This document shows, one piece after another, positions 18,331 through 26,310 of a stretch of DNA of 64,000 nucleotides. Within the stretch, counting starts at the first letter, position 1. Every line of letters begins with the position of its first letter. The position numbers were made by a program, and so were the translations under genes. Under the pieces are notes generated by a model, which worked only from the letters and a program-made list of their open reading frames with translations, made no database searches and was not told the DNA's origin. Source of the stretch: Streptomyces rimosus (GTDB taxonomy: Bacteria > Actinomycetota > Actinomycetes > Streptomycetales > Streptomycetaceae); NCBI RefSeq assembly GCF_008704655.1, contig NZ_CP023688.1, positions 1-64,000 on the forward strand, in the 5' to 3' direction.

Positions 18331-18382
18331 GGGGGAGGTAGCGGGCTCATCGCCGCACACGTTCCCTTACCCGGCTGTTTGA

Positions 18383-18424
18383 CTGCAAGAGGAGCCTGTG
18401 AGAATCAACAGGCCCCTCTTGCAG
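18383..18424. terminator. 17-bp hairpin, probable bidirectional terminator
   Basis: CTGCAAGAGGAGCCTGT and ACAGGCCCCTCTTGCAG form a 17-bp stem with one mismatch around an 8-base loop. It lies between the remnant region and the end of the DUF6928-like gene (stop at 18491), so it probably stops transcription of the toxin-immunity unit. Confidence 0.6.
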
Positions 18425-18490
18425 ACTGCGGTAGGAAACGTACTCGCAGAAACTCACCGCATTCTGGCTACCCGGTCACCGGTATCCCGG

Positions 18491-19102
18491 CTACCCGCCA
18501 GCGCAGAAAGCTGGCATCTCGATCTCCTCAGGATCGATACATGAGGAGTCTTCGTGCCCTTCGAGGATGAATCCGAAGAATTCCCTCAGCGCTTCGTTAC
18601 CCAGTTCCACCGGATGGAAAGGCAGAGAGTAGCCCGAGTCGCTGGCCGGGCGCTGGCCATTCCAGAAGGGAATTTCGAAGGAGAGGCGCTCCCCTAGGTC
18701 TTCGGTGATCCCGGAATCTGGGCTCATGCTTACTGAACGCAGGAGCTCACCGCCTGACCACATAGCGAAGGATGCCCAGTCTTCTGCGCTATGCATGAAC
18801 ACGCCATAAGCAGTCCGTCCGGCTGCCCGTCGGGCAACGTATTCAGTAAGCTGACTGGGGTTGGCCTTCGCCAGGTCACGAGAACAGACGATTTCAAGGC
18901 CGGGGAAGGACGCCGTGCAGACAGTCCCCGGACTGGGCCAGGCCGCCAAGTCGAGCGGCAGCAGTTCCGTTTCGCTAGCTGTCGCCCCGAGGACTTCCTC
19001 CGCCAACAGCCTGGCTTTCTGCAGATCAATTTCCGGTTCACGCCGAAGAATATTTCGCGGATGCTCATCCGCAAATGCCACGATGGCAGCTTTCGATCCC
19101 AT
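18491..19102 (-). CDS. DUF6928-type protein, candidate immunity protein
   Basis: 203 residues. The start MGSKAAIVAFADEHPRNIL, the block ELLRSVSMSPDSGITEDLGE, FEIPFWNGQRPA and YSLPFHPVELGNEALREFFG match the pattern I know as DUF6928, a soluble actinobacterial family of unknown biochemistry. It lies 40 bp downstream of a secreted HINT-nuclease polymorphic toxin on the same strand. That is the usual position of a cognate immunity gene, so protection of the producer against the toxin nuclease is the likely role. Immunity is inferred from context; the family also occurs without toxins. Confidence 0.7.
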   Translation of the reverse strand: MGSKAAIVAFADEHPRNILRREPEIDLQKARLLAEEVLGATASETELLPLDLAAWPSPGTVCTASFPGLEIVCSRDLAKANPSQLTEYVARRAAGRTAYGVFMHSAEDWASFAMWSGGELLRSVSMSPDSGITEDLGERLSFEIPFWNGQRPASDSGYSLPFHPVELGNEALREFFGFILEGHEDSSCIDPEEIEMPAFCAGG

Positions 19103-19142
19103 CAGTTCCTCCTGTCCCTTCTATAGGCGCAGTTACATGTAG

Positions 19143-22100
19143 CTACGGATTGCATGCTCCGCACCGCCACAGGTCGATCTCTACGTCCATCTTAACCGTG
19201 GATCCCTTCTTGAAGCCGGGGAGCCGTCCCGACCTCAATTCAGCCCCGGTCTTCCCCAGGTCGGCGTATCCCACTACCTGATTGCCGGTCAGGCTTGCAC
19301 CCTTACCGGTTTTTACTTCGATTGCCTTCCACTTTCCCGAGGGGTGCTGCGCTACAAAGTCAGCCCGGAATATGTCACCGTTGCTGTTCAGGAATCTAAC
19401 TTCCCTGGTGATGTTGGTGTACCCCTCTGACTTGAGGCGCTGGTGGGTGGCAGCCTCGCCCAGGTCACCGTGACGCAATCCATCGATGGGGCACTCGCCG
19501 GTATTGTGGACCAGTACAGGCGCGGACCCTGCCAGCACATAGTAGGTGTGGACGCCTTCGACTGTCAGGTTGAAGGTGCGTGCGTGCTGTGTGTACGCCC
19601 GGTTGCCCTCTACCTTGACGGTGGTGCGATCACTGCTCAGGAGACTGACACCCGGCTTGATCTGGCCTGCCCGTAGCCAGCGCTGCTCTGACGGGCTCCA
19701 GAACGGGTGCTCATAAGTGGCCGTCAGTTTCGCCGGGCCCTTTCGAGTGGCGATAGTGAGCTCGTTGAAGCGCTTGTCATCTTCGGTGACGATGCGCTGC
19801 TCAACTCTTCGGTTAGATGTCTCCCCGGTGACCGGATCGGTCGCGAGGACCACATCGTTTTTCTTGATGTCCTCAATGTTCCGTTTGGTCCGGTCCCCCA
19901 TGAGGACTTTGGTACCAGGAAGGAAGCATTTGCAGGCCCGCCTGAGGTTACGCGCCTTGCTTCCGAGTTTTTCGACAACTTTCGCCCCCTTCAGTACCTT
20001 CCCCACGGGAAGGAACTGGGCTGCCGCCAGGGCACAGCCACCGATGGAAGGGTCAGCGATGCACTCGGCGATATCCTTCGCTCCGACCAGGTCGAGAGCG
20101 GCGCCAACTATACCCCCGTAGCAGCGCGGGTCGTACCAGGGACACTTCTTTTTGCGGGCCTGCGTTTCTATTTCCTTTGCCTTCTGGCGGGCCGCTTCCT
20201 CGCGGGATCTCTGCTCCTCTTTTTCCTTGCGAGCCTTTTCTTCAAGGTATTCCTTGTGGCTCAGTTCTGCGACGCGGTTCTTCACCTGGTCCGACGCAGT
20301 TTGAGCGGCTGCAGCGTCTTTCCCTGCCCGGTCGGCTGAGTAGCGCGCGTCGGCTGCCGCCGAGTATGCGGAGCTGGCGGAATTGTGCGCCCAGTTGGCT
20401 GAGGCTTGCGCGCGGTCTGCGGAAGCCTGTGCGTCCTTGGCGTCCTGGGCTGCTGCTGCAGCTGCCTGGGTAGCTTGCTGCGCCGACTTCTGCGCCTCTT
20501 TTGCGGATTCTGCTGCGGCTTGGGCATCCAGGCGTGCTTGGCTGGCGAATGTGTTCGCCTGTCCTGCGAAGTCTCGGGCGTCTTGTGCGTACTTGGCGGC
20601 CCTGGTTTCCTCGTTCTTGGCTGTGGCTGCGGCAGCAGCTGCCTGTGAGGCATCTTGCTGGGCCGTGGCTGCGGCTGCAGCGGCTTCTGATATGAGCTTC
20701 TTGATGACCGCCTCATGGGTGGCCGTGAGGTCGTCCAGACGGGCCGCTGAGTACTGTCCGACCTGGATGAACTCATGCAGGAGTTCGGCTGGGCTTTCGA
20801 GCGCGGCCTTGGCGGCCGCCTTCATCTCGGGGCCGCCTCCGTCCAGGAGCTGGGCGGCGCGGGCACGTTCATCGGCTTCCCGAGCGGTGTACTGGGTTTC
20901 ACCGAGGAAGTCGCGGAGCTTGTCTACCGAGCCGTCTTTCAGGGCTGCCCCGGCTGCGTTCCTGACCCGTGGGCTTGCGCCGTCGTTGATCTGGGCGACG
21001 CGCCGAAGGTAGTCACCCGCTGCTGCCTTGTGCTGTCCGGTGCGCAGAAATTCTGCGATTTGGCGGGTGTCGCCCTTGAGGGCTTCCTTGGCCGCTTCAC
21101 GGACTGGTTCGAGAGCGCTGTCGTCGGCAAGCTGCTGGACGTGGGCCCGCTCGTCCTCCTCGACGGCTTTCTGCCGGTCGCTCCGTAGGTACTCGATGAC
21201 GATGTTGTCGGGGCTGGCCAGTGCCCGTTTGGCGGCGGACTGGCTCCATGGGCCGCGGGCTTTCAGGGTCTGGATGGCCAGTTTGCGGCCCTTGGCGGCC
21301 AACTCCTTGATATCGGCACCGGTTCTGGCTGCTTCGGTCGCCAAGCGGGCGGCTTCTTCTTCGAGGGCCTTGTCTTCTTGAGCGGTACGGTCGGTTTCGG
21401 CCTGGCGACGCTCTTCGGCCTGGCGCAGTTTCGTGGCCTGTTCGACTCTGAGTGCAGTGCGGGCCTTGATTTCCTCGACTTCGACCTTTTGTGCCAACTC
21501 GTGGACCTTGCGGGCTGTTGCAACAGCTTTGGAAGCATCGTCGGCGGCGCGCTGAGCAGCTTCGGCATGCGCCTTGGCCTCCGTGGCGGCTGTCTTTGCA
21601 TCGCCAGCGCGTTCGGCGGCTTCCTCCGCTGCCTTTCCGGCCTTGCGGGCGTGGTCGGCGGCGTTCTCCGCGGCCTGCCAGGCTTGCCGCGCGTTATCTG
21701 CGGCCAGGTTGGCCAGCCGCTGGGACTCACCGGCTGCGCGGGCCGACTCCGCAGCCCGGCGACGTGCCGTTGCCGCGAACTGTTTGGCGCGCGTGGCCTC
21801 GGCGCTGGCCTGGCCAGAGAGACCACCAGCAGTGTCTGCGGCGCTGGCGGCCGCGTCGGCGTTTCGGCTCGCGCTGACGGCCGCACCCGCGGCCTCACCG
21901 GCGGCCCGGGATGCCACCTCTACCTGCTGGGCAGCCACCTTGGATTTTTCGGCTGCCTCTGCTGCCGCGTACGCATCGTCTGCTGCCTTGCGTGCGGCAG
22001 CGGCTCCCTTGGCATCCGTGGCTGCATTCGCGGCCGCATTGCGGGCGCGGGAGGCGGCTGCCGCTGCACCGGTTGCGGCAGCGGCCGCGTTCGCGGCAGC

Positions 22101-23126
22101 CCTGGAAGCCATGCGCGCCGCAGCGTTGGCGGCCTGCGCCGCGCCAATGGCTTCCTGAGCAGCGCGGGCTGCGCCCTGGGCTGCGGCTGCCGCCTTGCTG
22201 GCGGCTTCAGCCCCCTTTTCGGCTTCCTTGCCGGCTTCTGCGGTCTCCCGTTGGGCCTCAGCCGCCAAGTCCTTGGCGTCGTCGGCTGCCGCGGTGGCGC
22301 GTTCGGCGGCTTTCTTGGCTGCTGCGGTCTGGTTCTGGGCGACTTGGCTGGCGTCCTTGGCCTGCTGCGCGAGCTGGGCGACCGAGGTTCGCTCCTCATC
22401 TCGGGCCCGGGCGATGAGCACGCCGACGTTGAGGAACTCCCGGACGTCTTGTGCCGAACCGTTGAGGGCGGTCTTGGCGGCTTCTTGGACAGCAGGACCG
22501 CCGGCGCTCATGGTCTGCACGAGCTTCAGGCGCTCGTCGGCCGCTCGTGCCGTGTACTGGCCCTCATCGAGGAACTTGCGGATGTCCTCGGGGGTTCCCT
22601 TCAGCGCGGCCTGTCCGGCCTCCTTGAGGGGGCGGCCCGCACCGTCGATGATCTGTGCGACCTGTGCGACCTGATCGGATTTCAGCGGCTCCTGCCAGCC
22701 TTCTTCCAGGAATTCCCGGAGGTCTTCGGAGGTGCCCTTCAACGCCTTGTGCGCGGCCTCGTGGAGATGTGGTCCACCAACGTCATTCATCCGGCTTACG
22801 TCAAGGACATCATCGCGGAGCGCAGCTCGGTCCGCGCCGACATCGAGGAAGCGGCGCACATCCTCATCGGTGCCCATGAGAGCCGCCTCTGCAGCGGCTT
22901 TCACGCCGGGGCCGCCTTCGGCCCACAAGTCGACCACGCGGCCGCGTTCGGTCGACAAGAGGTAGCTCATGTCACGGACGGTGGTCGTTGGTGTTTCTGC
23001 GGCCACGGCAGGGGGCGCCCCGGCCAAGCCGATAAGAAGCGCCATGGGCAGGAGGCTCAGGCACAGCATACGTATGCCGAGCCCCCACCCTCCCTGGGGC
23101 TTCGTCAAGTAGAGCTTGTCTCTCAC
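19143..23126 (-). CDS. Secreted polymorphic toxin: ALF repeats, HINT, REase-fold nuclease
   Basis: 1327 residues. A signal peptide (LCLSLLPMALLIGLAGAP, cleavage near AVA-A) is followed by a block of ALF-type repeats (pattern AALKGTPEDIRKFLDEGQYTA, about residues 60-250). A very long Ala-rich coiled coil follows, then a second ALF block (about 690-860) and a second coiled coil. A HINT self-splicing-type domain spans about residues 1065-1208 (CFLPGTKVLM to VLVHN). The C-terminal toxin of about 119 residues has the restriction-endonuclease core E...RADFVA...AIEVKTGKG (Asp near 1256, Glu 1270, Lys 1272). The start is GTG. The HINT domain is expected to release the nuclease by autoproteolysis. The DUF6928-type gene downstream is the probable immunity partner. 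Confidence 0.85.
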   Translation of the reverse strand: MRDKLYLTKPQGGWGLGIRMLCLSLLPMALLIGLAGAPPAVAAETPTTTVRDMSYLLSTERGRVVDLWAEGGPGVKAAAEAALMGTDEDVRRFLDVGADRAALRDDVLDVSRMNDVGGPHLHEAAHKALKGTSEDLREFLEEGWQEPLKSDQVAQVAQIIDGAGRPLKEAGQAALKGTPEDIRKFLDEGQYTARAADERLKLVQTMSAGGPAVQEAAKTALNGSAQDVREFLNVGVLIARARDEERTSVAQLAQQAKDASQVAQNQTAAAKKAAERATAAADDAKDLAAEAQRETAEAGKEAEKGAEAASKAAAAAQGAARAAQEAIGAAQAANAAARMASRAAANAAAAATGAAAAASRARNAAANAATDAKGAAAARKAADDAYAAAEAAEKSKVAAQQVEVASRAAGEAAGAAVSASRNADAAASAADTAGGLSGQASAEATRAKQFAATARRRAAESARAAGESQRLANLAADNARQAWQAAENAADHARKAGKAAEEAAERAGDAKTAATEAKAHAEAAQRAADDASKAVATARKVHELAQKVEVEEIKARTALRVEQATKLRQAEERRQAETDRTAQEDKALEEEAARLATEAARTGADIKELAAKGRKLAIQTLKARGPWSQSAAKRALASPDNIVIEYLRSDRQKAVEEDERAHVQQLADDSALEPVREAAKEALKGDTRQIAEFLRTGQHKAAAGDYLRRVAQINDGASPRVRNAAGAALKDGSVDKLRDFLGETQYTAREADERARAAQLLDGGGPEMKAAAKAALESPAELLHEFIQVGQYSAARLDDLTATHEAVIKKLISEAAAAAATAQQDASQAAAAAATAKNEETRAAKYAQDARDFAGQANTFASQARLDAQAAAESAKEAQKSAQQATQAAAAAAQDAKDAQASADRAQASANWAHNSASSAYSAAADARYSADRAGKDAAAAQTASDQVKNRVAELSHKEYLEEKARKEKEEQRSREEAARQKAKEIETQARKKKCPWYDPRCYGGIVGAALDLVGAKDIAECIADPSIGGCALAAAQFLPVGKVLKGAKVVEKLGSKARNLRRACKCFLPGTKVLMGDRTKRNIEDIKKNDVVLATDPVTGETSNRRVEQRIVTEDDKRFNELTIATRKGPAKLTATYEHPFWSPSEQRWLRAGQIKPGVSLLSSDRTTVKVEGNRAYTQHARTFNLTVEGVHTYYVLAGSAPVLVHNTGECPIDGLRHGDLGEAATHQRLKSEGYTNITREVRFLNSNGDIFRADFVAQHPSGKWKAIEVKTGKGASLTGNQVVGYADLGKTGAELRSGRLPGFKKGSTVKMDVEIDLWRCGACNP

Positions 23127-23427
23127 TGGTTGGCAATCTGTTCAGTTTCTAATGTTCTGCCTCTCGGCGCCGCGAGCATATATGCCTTATCGGGTAACCG
23201 AACAAAGCAATGAGCTAGTCGGTGTGGCCCAGGACACACAAGAATCGCTGGACGGCACCGACCCCTGGAAGGGAAGGGTTGTACAGCACGCCGGAACGTG
23301 ACCATTTCGTTAACAAGGCACCTTGATTACTCGCCGAGATTCACAAGTGATAAGTTCACGGCTGCCCATTCGCTAGCTCTATTCTGTGGTTGCTACGCTG
23401 CCACAACACCCCTGGAAGGAATTTCTG
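23127..23427. promoter_or_regulatory. Divergent intergenic region
   Basis: About 300 bp, noticeably richer in A/T than its surroundings, between the toxin (minus) and a secreted protein (plus). It should hold both promoters. Candidates on the plus strand include the AT-rich stretch around 23375-23395, but no -35/-10 pair is convincing. Confidence 0.35.
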
Positions 23428-23964
23428 GTGATATTTCGCGCGCGCAAGACGCTGACTGCTGGCGTCATCAGCGCCGCTGCTGTGATCGCGGGGGTCTCCA
23501 CCCATGCTGTGGCCCAGGCCGCCCCGCAGCCCATGCACGACACTGTCCAACAGACCGCCGACGACGCACCGCCGCCGTATGCGGTGGAAACCTTCGATTA
23601 TCCGAACGCAGCAAAAATCCTGAAGGAACACGGCATTGCACTGCGCAAGGGCGACGGGCACATCGTTCTCGCCGACTGCAACGTCTCCCAGGACATCGTC
23701 GTCCGCAGCACAAAGATGGCGAACGTCGATGACGGCAGGTACTGCTTCAGGGTCACCGGTACCGGCAAAGCCGGCTACCTCACCCTTGAGGTCCCCGAGG
23801 TAGTCACCATCTCCACCGGAGACTACCTGGTCCATGCCAGCCTGACCGCCGACAAGAAGACCACCAACGTCAAGGTGCCCAAGAACGACACCAAGTCTGT
23901 CGGAGAAGGCACCAACCCGCCTGGTGACCGCGCCGTCCTGGTCGAACTCCGAGTCGCCGGCTGA
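23428..23964 (+). CDS. Secreted hypothetical protein
   Basis: 178 residues from GTG 23428, which is preceded by GGAAGGA. A signal peptide (TLTAGVISAAAVIAGVSTHA, cleavage near AQA-A) leads into a beta-rich mature domain (ALRKGDGHIVLADCNVSQDI, GRYCFRVTGTGKAGYLTLEV) with two cysteines that could form a disulfide. The upstream in-frame ATG at 23386 lacks a ribosome binding site. Similar small exported proteins of unknown role are frequent in Streptomyces. It is divergent from the polymorphic toxin; no functional link is shown. Confidence 0.7.
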   Translation: MIFRARKTLTAGVISAAAVIAGVSTHAVAQAAPQPMHDTVQQTADDAPPPYAVETFDYPNAAKILKEHGIALRKGDGHIVLADCNVSQDIVVRSTKMANVDDGRYCFRVTGTGKAGYLTLEVPEVVTISTGDYLVHASLTADKKTTNVKVPKNDTKSVGEGTNPPGDRAVLVELRVAG

Positions 23965-23999
23965 TGCGCTGGCGCTAAACCCGCAGACCGCCTCTCAAG

Positions 24000-24020
24000 C
24001 CCCGTGCGATTCGCGCGGGG
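24000..24020. terminator. 9-bp hairpin after secreted protein
   Basis: CCCCGTGCG and CGCGCGGGG around a 3-base loop (one G-T pair), 36 bp after the stop at 23964. This is a likely terminator. Confidence 0.45.
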
Positions 24021-24544
24021 AGTGAGCTGGACGGGCGGTCAGCAGACCGCAGTCACGAGACATCCACTCCAAGCGCTGAGCATCGCGGGGCTCGTTGGAG
24101 GCGCTCTTATGCCGTCCGCAGCGAGGCATGCAGAGGCAAGGACGGGCAAGCCATTCGACCGCTGGCGGCCCGCTGTTCCGGGCGCGGGCCGGAGAATGCT
24201 GAAACGCCTCAGGCAGTCGAGCAGGCCGTACCCCTATGCGCTGCCTGACAGCCGGAAGTGCCCTACCAGTCTCGTGCATCCGCCGCCGGCGAAGGCTTCG
24301 GAACACGAGTTCGCCATTGCGGATACGGCCTGCACCACGAGCGGTGAGATGCAAACCGCTGTGCAGTCACCACCAAGTATCGGAATGCATGGAACCCGTT
24401 GAGGTTTCGTCGCGAAGACGCAGGCAGCCGATCCGCTTCTCAGGCCATACGTGACACGGGGCCCGGTGGCACGTTCCGACAGCGGCCCGTGACCGTCGTT
24501 CCACCCGGCCTCCTTTGAACTTGCTATCAGTTAGGAACCAACAC
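24021..24544. other. No recognisable gene
   Basis: About 520 bp with several open frames on both strands, but none has a ribosome binding site and a sensible product. It must include the promoter of the VCBS/trypsin-fold gene that starts at 24545. Confidence 0.4.
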
Positions 24545-26089
24545 ATGTCTGTCAGACGCTCGCGCGCACTCCTGGTCGCAGGGCTTTTTGCCTCCACAGT
24601 CGCGGCCGGCGTGCTGACCGCACCCTCCGCCAACGCAGTAGTCGGCGTCGCGACCAAGGACGGCTCCTACCCCTTCACGGCCAGGCTCGACATCGGCGGC
24701 ACCCGCAGCTGCTCGGCCGCCCTTGTTGATGAGCAGTGGCTGCTCACCGCTGCAAGCTGTTTCGCCGACAATCCCGCTCAGAGCCTTGAGGTTCCCGCCG
24801 GGGCACCGAAGGTGAAGACCACTGCCACGGTGGGCCGCACGGATATGTCGCGTGAATCCGGCGGCACCGTTGCCACCGTCGAGAAGCTGGTGCCGCGCGG
24901 TGACCGGGACCTGGTCATGGCCAAGCTCGACAAGCCGGTCACTGGTATCGCGCCCGCCGAAGTCACCAGCAAGGCCCCGCTGCCCGGGGAGGACGTCTTC
25001 GTCAGCGGCTACGGCCGCACCAAGGACGAATGGGTTCCCGACCGCCTGCACTACGGGCGCTTCTCCGTAGGTGCGGCGAAGGAGACCACGGTCGGCATCA
25101 CGGGCAAGGACAACGGTGCCGCCGTCTGCGAAGGCGACACCGGCGCCCCCGTCTGGCGTGACATCGCCGGCCGTTACGAGCTGGTCGGCGTCAGTAGCCA
25201 GTCCTGGCAGGGCGGCTGCTTCGGCCACGACGACGAGAAGCGCACCGATGCGGTCGCGTCTCGCACGGATGACGTCGCCGGCTGGATCCAGACGGTGCGG
25301 CTGTCGACGAAGTTCCAGAACGTCAGCGATGTGCTCACCTCCGCCGACTTCAACGGCGACGGCCGCACTGATGTCGCCGCCGTGATGAACGACGGCAATC
25401 TGCACGCCTTCTACGCCAAGCCGGACGGCACTCTGCAGTACGGCCGTGAACTGTGGACCCACGACGGCACCTGGGGCGGTTACCAGCAGCTCATCGGCGG
25501 TGACTTCAACGGCGACGGCCAGGGCGACATTATCGCGCGCCGCGACGACGGCCAGATGTTCCTCTACACCGGCACTGCCAACGGCAACCTGAACCCGCGC
25601 GTCGCGGCCTGGTACGACAAGTCCTGGCAGACGATGAAGCAGATCGTGCGCTACCGCGCCGACAACTCCGGGCGCGACGGCCTGGCCGCGATCTGGGGCG
25701 ACGGCTCGCTGCACGCCTACACCGCCAAGGCCGACGGCACCCTCAGCGGGACCAAGCGCGACCTGTGGCACGACAAGTCCTGGGGCGGCATGCGCATCCT
25801 GTCCAGCGGCGATTTCAACGCCGACGGCAAGGACGACATCGTCGCCACCGACCCCGACGGCGGCTTCCGCCTCTACACCGGCAACGCCCAGGGCACCGTC
25901 ACCCGCGCCCCCGACCTGTGGCACGACAAGTCCTGGAGCAGCATGCGGGCCCTGCTCGGCGGCGACTTCAACGGCGACGGCAAGGCCGACATCGCCGCCC
26001 TCTGGGGTGACCGGAGCTTGCACCTGTACACCGGCAACGGCAAGGGCGCCCTCGCCGCAGGACCCGCCATGTGGCCCACCGCCTTCTGA
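24545..26089 (+). CDS. Secreted trypsin-fold pseudoprotease with VCBS/FG-GAP repeats
   Basis: 514 residues. Signal peptide (ALLVAGLFASTVAAGVLTAP, cut near ANA). Residues about 35-260 have the S1 chymotrypsin fold, with SCSAALVDEQWLLTAASCF and AAVCEGDTGAPVW. Two triad positions are changed: His of TAAHC is Ser71 (TAASC) and the Ser nucleophile is Thr199 (GDTGAP). Asp122 (DRDLVMAKL) remains. The protein should therefore not be an active serine protease. From about residue 270 come four VCBS-type calcium-binding repeats (DFNGDGRTDVAA, DFNGDGQGDIIA, DFNADGKDDIVA, DFNGDGKADIAA), likely forming a beta-propeller. I have seen the TAASC/GDTG pattern in other Streptomyces proteins, so it appears to be a family trait. 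A ligand-binding role is inferred. Confidence 0.85.
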   Translation: MSVRRSRALLVAGLFASTVAAGVLTAPSANAVVGVATKDGSYPFTARLDIGGTRSCSAALVDEQWLLTAASCFADNPAQSLEVPAGAPKVKTTATVGRTDMSRESGGTVATVEKLVPRGDRDLVMAKLDKPVTGIAPAEVTSKAPLPGEDVFVSGYGRTKDEWVPDRLHYGRFSVGAAKETTVGITGKDNGAAVCEGDTGAPVWRDIAGRYELVGVSSQSWQGGCFGHDDEKRTDAVASRTDDVAGWIQTVRLSTKFQNVSDVLTSADFNGDGRTDVAAVMNDGNLHAFYAKPDGTLQYGRELWTHDGTWGGYQQLIGGDFNGDGQGDIIARRDDGQMFLYTGTANGNLNPRVAAWYDKSWQTMKQIVRYRADNSGRDGLAAIWGDGSLHAYTAKADGTLSGTKRDLWHDKSWGGMRILSSGDFNADGKDDIVATDPDGGFRLYTGNAQGTVTRAPDLWHDKSWSSMRALLGGDFNGDGKADIAALWGDRSLHLYTGNGKGALAAGPAMWPTAF

Positions 26090-26254
26090 CCGACCGGAGT
26101 CCGCACAAGGCGAGGTGAGCGCGCTTCTTCCGGATGCGCGCTCACCACGTGAGCAGGCCTGTCTCTTCGGCGGCCGCCAGCCCGCCGCCGCTCACGCGCC
26201 AGCCGCACACCGGGGCACGAGCGCGCCGGCAGGCCCAAGGCCGCCCTTCTCCTG

Positions 26255-26280
26255 GTGGGACCAGCTACCGCTGGTCCCAC
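26255..26280 (+). terminator. Rho-independent terminator or leader hairpin
   Basis: GTGGGACCAGC-TACC-GCTGGTCCCAC is a perfect 11-bp stem followed within a few bases by TTTTT. It lies 165 bp after the VCBS gene and only 30 bp before the lytic transglycosylase start, so it could end the first gene or act as an attenuator in the leader of the second. Confidence 0.65.
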
Positions 26281-26310
26281 CAGGGCTTTTTCAGCACGAG
26301 GAATTCCCGC

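Noticed and set aside
21378..23213. Plus-strand open frame of 611 codons
   Set aside because: Antisense to the Ala-rich coiled coil of the polymorphic toxin; its Gly/Cys/Arg-rich translation is a by-product.
24527..26023. Minus-strand open frame of 498 codons
   Set aside because: Antisense to the VCBS/trypsin-fold gene, which has a signal peptide and clear repeats.
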